Source of the DNA: Microbacteriaceae bacterium UBA6152
Lineage (GTDB): Bacteria > Actinomycetota > Actinomycetes > Actinomycetales > Microbacteriaceae
Direction of reading: 5' to 3'
DNA: 6,730 nucleotides
NCBI GenBank assembly: GCA_002423075.1
Contig: DIUS01000118.1
Location: 1 to 6,730 of the forward strand
Under the pieces are notes generated by a model. It searched no databases, was not told the DNA's origin, and worked only from the letters and a program-made list of their open reading frames with translations. Position 1 is the stretch's first letter; each line of letters opens with the position of its first letter. Positions 6,195 to 6,730 of this stretch are shown one piece after another. The position numbers and the translations under genes are program-made.

Positions 6195-6203
6195 TGAGAG
6201 ACT
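6195..6203 (+). promoter_or_regulatory. Candidate extended -10 giving a leaderless yggT transcript
   Basis: TGA followed by GAGACT (6198-6203) resembles an extended -10 (TGN plus a weak hexamer). It ends 6 nt before GTG 6210, so transcription would begin at or very near the start codon. Leaderless mRNAs with this geometry are common in Actinobacteria. The hexamer is only 3 of 6 to TATAAT, so this is tentative. Confidence 0.25.
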
Positions 6204-6209
6204 AGGGCT

Positions 6210-6506
6210 GTGCCGCTCGCCTTCTCGATCATCCTCACTGTGATCTATCTCGCCCTGCTCGTCGTGTTCATCGCGATGTGGGCGCGCTTCGTGTTCGATT
6301 GGATTCAGGTGCTGAACCCCGGCTGGCGACCGCGTGGGGCGATCATCGTGCTCGCAGAGTCGAGCTATACGATCACCGACCCGCCGATCAAGGCGGTTCG
6401 CCGCGTGATTCCGCCCCTGCAGCTCGGCTCGATCCGGCTCGATCTCGCCTGGACCATCGTGTTGATCGTGCTGCTCATCCTGATGTCGCTCGTCAGTGGG
6501 CGATGA
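6210..6506 (+). CDS. YggT-family small membrane protein (YlmG)
   Basis: This gene encodes 98 aa, normal for the YggT/YlmG family. The first hydrophobic helix is at about residues 4-23 (AFSIILTVIYLALLVVFIAM) and a second at about 79-94 (LAWTIVLIVLLILMSL). Between them lies the family region ITDPPIKAVRRVIPPL (55-70), followed by GSIRLDLAW. The family is implicated in membrane organisation and osmotic tolerance in bacteria and nucleoid distribution in plastids, but its molecular function is not settled. GTG 6210 has only a poor Shine-Dalgarno (GAGAG 6196-6200), so translation may depend on coupling or a leaderless transcript. The position between sepF and divIVA is the canonical one. Confidence 0.92.
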   Translation: MPLAFSIILTVIYLALLVVFIAMWARFVFDWIQVLNPGWRPRGAIIVLAESSYTITDPPIKAVRRVIPPLQLGSIRLDLAWTIVLIVLLILMSLVSGR

Positions 6507-6507
6507 G

Positions 6508-6531
6508 GCGTGCATCGTGCAGACGGCACGC
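6508..6531 (+). other. Hairpin just after yggT
   Basis: GCGTGC (6508-6513) pairs with GCACGC (6526-6531) across 12 nt. Alternatively CGTGC (6516-6520) pairs with GCACG (6526-6530) across 5 nt. It begins 2 nt after the yggT stop, where a terminator would fit before divIVA, but there is no T-run. It could be a weak or Rho-assisted terminator, or chance in GC-rich DNA. Confidence 0.3.
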
Positions 6532-6550
6532 GGTACGCTGACTGACACGG

Positions 6551-6568
6551 ATGTGACGCATGTGACGA
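6551..6568. repeat. Tandem 9-bp direct repeat upstream of divIVA
   Basis: ATGTGACGC (6551-6559) is followed immediately by ATGTGACGA (6560-6568), identical in 8 of 9 bases. It overlaps the proposed -35 of the divIVA promoter. It could be a binding site read twice on nearly the same helix face (9-bp spacing) or simple local duplication. Confidence 0.5.
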
Positions 6569-6582
6569 GTTGTTGCTAGCGT
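6553..6582 (+). promoter_or_regulatory. Candidate promoter for divIVA
   Basis: GTGACG (6553-6558, 4 of 6 to TTGACA) and TAGCGT (6577-6582, fitting the actinobacterial -10 pattern TANNNT) are separated by 18 nt. Transcription would start near 6589, leaving an untranslated leader of about 40 nt. The 123-nt gap is AT-enriched from about 6568 to 6600, and divIVA often has its own promoter. Confidence 0.4.
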
Positions 6583-6629
6583 TACCCCATCGTTATTCAA
6601 CCGCTCCAGAAAGTATCGAGGTGACGCGC

Positions 6630-6730
6630 ATGGCTCTCACACCCGAAGATGTCGTCAACAAGCGCTTCCAGTCGACCAAGTTCCGCGAGGGATACGACCA
6701 GGACGAGGTCGACGACTTCCTCGACGAGAT
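6630..6730 (+). CDS. divIVA: DivIVA/Wag31 polar growth and septum-site protein (5' end only)
   Basis: Only 33 full codons are present; the gene runs off the right edge. MALTPEDVVNKRF matches the DivIVA N-terminal signature, followed by KFREGYDQDEVDDFLDE (17-33), the start of the N-terminal coiled coil. F18-R19 in the loop correspond to the Phe-Arg pair that inserts into and contacts the membrane in Bacillus DivIVA. DivIVA binds curved membrane at poles and septa; in Actinobacteria it recruits the apical cell-wall machinery and is often essential. ATG 6630 has a strong GAGGTGA (6618-6624). The expected C-terminal coiled coil cannot be seen. Confidence 0.95.
   Translation, partial: MALTPEDVVNKRFQSTKFREGYDQDEVDDFLDE

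Noticed and set aside
3716..6625. GTGAC pentamer recurring before ftsZ, sepF and divIVA as a shared regulator site
   Set aside because: Five-base words of this composition are frequent in high-GC DNA, and the flanking bases and arrangement differ among the three sites.
1..6730. Mobile elements, CRISPR, tRNA or rRNA genes, toxin-antitoxin or other accessory systems
   Set aside because: None seen. All gaps are short and all substantial reading frames on the + strand belong to the conserved division and wall cluster.

Overview
The window is a chromosomal stretch of a high-GC Gram-positive bacterium. It carries the distal half of the division and cell wall (dcw) cluster, all on the + strand, in the order ftsW (3' end), murG, murC, ftsQ, ftsZ, yggS (PLP homeostasis), sepF, yggT and divIVA/wag31 (5' end). 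This order, frequent GTG starts, the FtsZ N-terminus (QNYLAVIKVVG) and the DivIVA start (MALTPEDV) all point to Actinomycetota. The MurC and DivIVA wording and the compact layout suggest a Microbacteriaceae-like organism. That family assignment is inference from memory of related proteins, not a search.

Layout. Positions 1-3652 form a tight operon segment. ftsW and murG overlap by 4 bp (GTGA), murG and murC are 6 nt apart, and murC and ftsQ overlap by 4 bp (GTGA). A 152-nt gap (3653-3804) then precedes ftsZ. It holds a plausible promoter, short dyads and a striking 13-bp potential stem-loop next to the ftsZ Shine-Dalgarno sequence. Downstream, ftsZ, yggS, sepF and yggT are separated by short gaps of 33-44 nt. 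A further 123-nt gap (6507-6629) holds a candidate promoter for divIVA, whose first 33 codons close the window.

How the genes work together. MurC adds L-Ala to UDP-MurNAc in the cytoplasm. MurG converts lipid I to lipid II at the inner face of the membrane. FtsW (a SEDS glycosyltransferase) polymerises lipid II at the septum. FtsQ is a bitopic divisome scaffold. FtsZ forms the cytokinetic ring and SepF tethers it to the membrane. YggT is a small membrane protein, and DivIVA marks poles and septa and organises apical growth in Actinobacteria. YggS is a PLP-binding protein that is habitually encoded here.

Novelty. I see no mobile element, CRISPR array, defence system or unknown multi-gene system. 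The genes are ordinary and look intact. The sequence worth a second look lies in the gaps: the ftsZ leader with two mutually exclusive pairings, a perfect 15-bp dyad before sepF, a tandem 9-bp repeat before divIVA, and the absence of the laccase-domain gene (ylmD/pgeF) that often sits between ftsZ and yggS in related bacteria.
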